From Oscarella lobularis (taxonomy: Eukaryota > Porifera > Homoscleromorpha > Homosclerophorida > Oscarellidae): a stretch of DNA of 64,000 bases. The stretch covers positions 248,001 to 312,000 of the forward strand of contig NC_089183.1 of the NCBI RefSeq assembly GCF_947507565.1, written 5' to 3'. The notes under the pieces were generated by a model that was not told the DNA's origin, did not search any database, and worked only from the letters and a program-made list of their open reading frames with translations. Positions 58,701-64,000 of the stretch are shown piece after piece; the first letter of the stretch is position 1; the number at the start of each line of letters is the position of its first letter. Position numbers and translations under genes: made by a program.

Positions 58701-61700
58701 GCAAATATTAAATTGAGAGACTAATCTTTGATTCTTAGGGCCTAAATATTAAATTGAGGGCCTAATCTTTGATTCTTAGAGCCTAAATAAAAAATTGAGG
58801 GCCTAATCTTTAATTCTTAGGGCGCAAATATTAAATTGAGAGACTAATCTTTGATTCTTAGGGCCTAAATATTAAATTGAGGGCCTAATCTTTGATTCTT
58901 AAAGCCTGAATAAAAAATTGAGGCCCTAATCTTTAATTCTTAGGGCCTAAATATTAAATTGAGGGTCTAATCTTTAATTCTTAGTGCCTAAATATTAAAT
59001 TGAGGGCCTAATCTTTGATTCTTAGGGCCTAAATATTACATTGAGGGCCTAATCTTTGATTCTTAGGGCCTCAATATTAAATCGAGGGCCTAATCTTTAA
59101 TTCTTAGAGCCAAAATATTAAATTGAGGGCCTAATCTTTAATTCTAAGGACCTAATTATTAAATTGAGGGTCCAATCTTTAATTCTAAGGGCCTAAATAT
59201 TAAATTGAGGGCCTAATCTTTAATTCTTTAGGCCTAAATATTAATTTGAGGGTCTAATAATTGATTCTTAACGACTAAATATCAAATTGAGGGCCTACTC
59301 TTTAATTCTTTAAGCCTAAATTTTAATTTGAGGGCCTAATCTTTGATTCTTAGGGCCTAATTATTAAATTGAGGGCCTAATCTTTGATTCTTAGGGCCTA
59401 AATATTAAATTGAGGGCCTAGCCTTTAATTCTAAGGGCCTAAATATTAAATTGAGGACCTAATCTTTGATTCTTAGGGCCTAAATATAAAATTGAGGGTC
59501 TAATCATTGATTCTTAGGGACTAAATATCAAATTGAGAGCCTAATCTTTAATTCTTTAGGCCTAAATTTTAATTTGAGGGCCTAATCTTTGATTCTTAGG
59601 GCCTAATTATTAAATTGAGGGCCTAATCTTTGATTCTTAAGGCCTAAATAAAAAATTGAGGGGCTAATCCTTAATTCTTAGGGCCTAAATATTAAATTGA
59701 GAGACTAATCTTTGATTCTTAGGGCCTAAATATTAAATTGAGAGACTAATCTTTGATTCTTAGGGCCTAAATATTAAATCGAGGGCCTAATCTTTAATTC
59801 TAAGGGCCAAAATATTAAATTGAGGGCCTAATCTTTAATTCTAAGGACCTAAATATTAAATTGCGGGCCTAATCTTTGATTCTAAGGACCTAAATATTAA
59901 ATTGAGGGCCTAATCTTTGATTCTAAGAACTTAAATATTAAATTGAGGGTCTAATCTTTAATTCTTAGGGCCTAAATATTAAAATGAGGGCCTAATCTTT
60001 AATTTTAAAAACCTTAATATTAAATTGAGGGCCTAATCTTTGATTCTTAGAGCCTAAATATTAAATTGAGGGCCTAATCTTTGATTCTTAGGGCCTAAAT
60101 ATTACATTGAGGGCCTAATCTTTGATTCTTAGGGCCTCAATATTAAATCGAGGGTCTAATCTTTAATTCTTAGAGCCAAAATATTAAATTGAGGGCCTAA
60201 TCTTTGATTCTTAGGGCCTAAATATAAAATTGAGGGCCTAATCTTTGATTCTTAGGGCCTAAATATAAAATTGAGGTCCTAATCTTTAATTCTTAGAGCC
60301 TAAATATTAAATTGAGGGCCTAACCTTTAATTCTAAGGACCTAAATATTAAATTGAGGGCCTAATCATTGATTCTTAAAGCCTAAATAAAAAATTGAAGG
60401 CCTAATCTTTAATTCTTAGGGCCTAATTATTAAATTGAGAGACTAATCTTTGATTCTTAGGGCCTAAATATTAAATTGAGGGCCTAATCTTTGATTCTTA
60501 GGGCCTAAATATTAAATCGAGGGCCTAATCTTTAATTCTAAGGGCCAAAATATTAAATTGAGGGCCTAATCTTTAATTCTAAGGACCTAAATATTAAATT
60601 GCGGGCCTAATCTTTGATTCTAAGGACCTAAATATTAAATTGAGGGCCTAATCTTTGATTCTAAGAACTTAAATATTAAATTGAGGGTCTAATCTTTAAT
60701 TCTTAGGGCCTAAATATTAAAATGAGGGCCTAATCTTTAATTTTAAAAACCTTAATATTAAATTGAGGGCCTAATCTTTGATTCTTAGAGCCTAAATATT
60801 AAATTGAGGGCCTAATCTTTGATTCTTAGGGCCTAAATATTACATTGAGGGCCTAATCTTTGATTCTTAGGGCCTCAATATTAAATCGAGGGCCTAATCT
60901 TTAATTCTTAGAGCCAAAATATTAAATTGAGGGCCTAATCTTTGATTCTTAGGGCCTAAATATAAAATTGAGGGCCTAATCTTTGATTCTTAGGGCCTAA
61001 ATATAAAATTGAGGTCCTAATCTTTAATTCTTAGAGCCTAAATATTAAATTGAGGGCCTAACCTTTAATTCTAAGGACCTAAATATTAAATTGAGGGCCT
61101 AATCATTGATTCTTAAAGCCTAAATAAAAAATTGAAGGCCTAATCTTTAATTCTTAGGGCCTAATTATTAAATTGAGGGCCTAATGTTTGATTCTTAGGG
61201 CCTAAATATAAAATTGAGGGCCTAATCTTTAATTCTAAGTTCCTAAATATTAAATTGAGGGCCTAATCTTTAATTCTAAGGACCTAAATATTAAATTGAG
61301 GGTGTAATCTTTAATTCTTAGGGCCTAAATATTAAATTGAGGGCCTAATCTTTGATTCTTAGGGCCTAAATATTAAATTGAGGGCCTAATCTTTGATTCT
61401 TAGGGACTAAATATTAAATTGAGGGCCTAATCTTTAATTCTTAGGGCCTAAATATTACATTGAGGGCCTAATCTTTGATTCTTAGGGCCTAAATAAAAAA
61501 TTGAGGGCCTAATCTTTAATTCTTAGGGCCTAAATATTAAATTGAGAGACTAATCTTTGATTCTTAGGGCCTAAATATTAAATTGAGGGCCTAATCTTTG
61601 ATTCTTAGGGCCTAAATATTAAATTGAGGGCCTAATCTTTGATTCTTAGGGCCTAAATATTAAATTGAGGGCCTAATCTTTAATTCTAAGGACCTAAATA

Positions 61701-64000
61701 TTAAATTGCGGGCCTAATCTTTGATTCTAAGGACCTAAATATTAAATTGAGGGCCTAATCTTTGATTCTAAGAACTTAAATATTAAATTGAGGGTCTAAT
61801 CTTTAATTCTTAGGACCTCAATATTAAAATGAGGGCCTAATCTTTAATTTTAAAGACCTTAATATTAAATTGAGGGCCTAATCTTTGATTCTTAGGGACA
61901 AAATATAAAATAGAGGGCCTAATCTTTGATTCTTAAGGCCTAATTATTAAATTGAGGGCCTAATCTTTGATTCCAAGGACTTAAATATTAAATTGAGGGT
62001 CTAATCTTTGATTCTTAGGGCCTAAATATAAAATTGAGGGCCTAATCTTTGATTCTTAGGGCGCAAATATTAAATTGAGGGACTAATCTTTGATTCTTAG
62101 GGCCTAAATATTAAATTGAGGGCCTAATCTTTGATTCTTAGAGCCTAAATAAAAAATTGAGGGCCTAATCTTTAATTCTTAGGGCGCAAATATTAAATTG
62201 AGAGACTAATCTTTGATTCTTAGGGCCTAAATATTAAATTGAGGGCCTAATCTTTGATTCTTAAAGCCTGAATAAAAAATTGAGGCCCTAATCTTTAATT
62301 CTTAGGGCCTAAATATTAAATTGAGGGTCTAATCTTTAATTCTTAGTGCCTAAATATTAAATTGAGGGCCTAATCTTTGATTCTTAGGGCCTAAATATTA
62401 CATTGAGGGCCTAATCTTTGATTCTTAGGGCCTCAATATTAAATCGAGGGCCTAATCTTTAATTCTTAGAGCCAAAATATTAAATTGAGGGCCTAATCTT
62501 TAATTCTAAGGACCTAATTATTAAATTGAGGGTCCAATCTTTAATTCTAAGGGCCTAAATATTAAATTGAGGGCCTAATCTTTAATTCTTTAGGCCTAAA
62601 TATTAATTTGAGGGTCTAATAATTGATTCTTAACGACTAAATATCAAATTGAGGGCCTACTCTTTAATTCTTTAAGCCTAAATTTTAATTTGAGGGCCTA
62701 ATCTTTGATTCTTAGGGCCTAATTATTAAATTGAGGGCCTAATCTTTGATTCTTAGGGCCTAAATATTAAATTGAGGGCCTAGCCTTTAATTCTAAGGGC
62801 CTAAATATTAAATTGAGGACCTAATCTTTGATTCTTAGGGCCTAAATATAAAATTGAGGGTCTAATCATTGATTCTTAGAGACTAAATATTAAATCGAGG
62901 GCCTAATCTTTAATTCTAAGGGCCAAAATATTAAATTGAGGGCCTAATCTTTAATTCTAAGGACCTAAATATTAAATTGAGGGCCTAATCTTTGATTCTA
63001 AGGACCTAAATATTAAATTGAGGGCCTAATCTTTGATTCTAAGAACTTAAATATTAAATTGAGGGTCTAATCTTTAATTCTTAGGGCCTAAATATTAAAA
63101 TGAGGGCCTAATCTTTAATTTTAAAGACCTTAATATTAAATTGAGGGCCTAATCTTTGATTCTTAGAGCCTAAATAAAAAATTGAGGGCCTAATCTTTGA
63201 TTCTTAGGGCCTAAATATTAAATTGAGGGCCTAATCTTTGATTCTTAGGGCCTAAATATTAAATTGAGGGCCTAATCTTTGATTCTTAGGGCCTAAATAT
63301 TAAATTGAGGGCCTAATCTTTAATTCTAAGGACCTAAATATTAAATTGCGGGCCTAATCTTTGATTCTAAGGACCTAAATATTAAATTGAGGGCCTAATC
63401 TTTGATTCTAAGAACTTAAATATTAAATTGAGGGTCTAATCTTTAATTCTTAGGACCTAAATATTAAAATGAGGGCCTAATCTTTAATTTTAAAGACCTT
63501 AATATTAAATTGAGGGCCTAATCTTTGATTCTTAGGGACAAAATATAAAATAGAGGGCCTAATCTTTGATTCTTAAGGCCTAATTATTAAATTGAGGGCC
63601 TAATCTTTGATTCCAAGGACTTAAATATTAAATTGAGGGTCTAATCTTTGATTCTTAGGGCCTAAATATAAAATTGAGGGCCTAATCTTTGATTCTTAGG
63701 GCGCAAATATTAAATTGAGAGACTAATCTTTGATTCTTAGGGCCTAAATATTAAATTGAGGGCCTAATCTTTGATTCTTAGAGCCTAAATAAAAAATTGA
63801 GGGCCTAATCTTTAATTCTTAGGGCGCAAATATTAAATTGAGAGACTAATCTTTGATTCTTAGGGCCTAAATATTAAATTGAGGGCCTAATCTTTGATTC
63901 TTAAAGCCTGAATAAAAAATTGAGGCCCTAATCTTTAATTCTTAGGGCCTAAATATTAAATTGAGGGTCTAATCTTTAATTCTTAGTGCCTAAATATTAA
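43704..64000. repeat. Satellite array of 41-bp monomers, continues past the window
   Basis: About 20.3 kb, near 495 monomers, of an AT-rich 41-bp repeat with no ORF. The monomer can be written as two related halves: TTAAATTGAGGGCCTAATCT (20 nt) and TTGATTCTTAGGGCCTAAATA (21 nt), both with AGGGCCTAA. Sequence variants recur at long distances that are multiples of 41: the variant TGAGGCCCTAATC starts at 52031, 55393, 58919, 62281 and 63921, spacings of 82, 86, 82 and 40 monomers. Another variant (GATCCTAAGGACAT) recurs after about 2.87 kb (44095 and 46964). No gene is seen in it. Confidence 0.97.

Noticed and set aside
43704-64000. Telomere or CRISPR array reading of the repeats
   Set aside because: TTAGGG occurs once per 41-bp monomer, never as a hexamer tandem, so this is not telomeric repeat. 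There are no unique spacers between repeats, so it is not CRISPR.

Overview
This is nuclear DNA from an animal. The genes are split by many short GT-AG introns (often 50-60 nt), have TATA boxes and AATAAA signals, and encode typical metazoan proteins: cysteinyl-tRNA synthetase, AP-2 alpha adaptin, a lysosomal sulfatase, a class A GPCR and TNF-like ligands. The compact layout and a catalase/lipoxygenase fusion gene suggest a marine early-branching invertebrate; a sponge is my guess, not something the sequence proves. I assembled exon models by hand from splice sites and reading-frame phase. For each complete intact model the summed exon length is a multiple of three, which supports the joins. 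No RNA data were available.

Layout: (1) 1-2220, a poorly resolved minus-strand exon with E2F-like sites upstream, then a small plus-strand gene with a CRE/TATA promoter. (2) 2227-12543, three minus-strand genes head to tail: CARS1, an allene oxide synthase-lipoxygenase (AOS-LOX) type fusion of 1059 aa, and a PTGR3/ZADH2-like prostaglandin reductase. (3) 12143-33825, four tandem segmental duplication units. Each carries the 5' end of the reductase gene, one or two TNF-like genes and the 3' end of AP-2 alpha. Units 1+2 and 3+4 look like an older pair duplicated once more. (4) 32967-39958, the complete AP2A gene and an N-acetylglucosamine-6-sulfatase gene, both minus. (5) 40276-43661, an intronless 7TM receptor, a plus-strand gene of unknown function, and the 3' end of a minus-strand gene. 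(6) about 43704-64000, a 20 kb satellite of 41-bp monomers with higher-order structure, running off the window.

Two points deserve most attention. The AOS-LOX fusion keeps full length and open frame, yet every catalytic residue I can align in the AOS half (distal His, Asn, haem-ligand Tyr), plus three of five iron ligands in the LOX half, is replaced; it looks like a conserved double pseudoenzyme sitting next to another oxylipin gene. The TNF-like array holds six paralogues (five intact), each encoding a secreted-looking chain with a stalk made of 21-nt one-heptad exons followed by three consecutive TNF-homology domains, an architecture I do not know from characterised TNF ligands.
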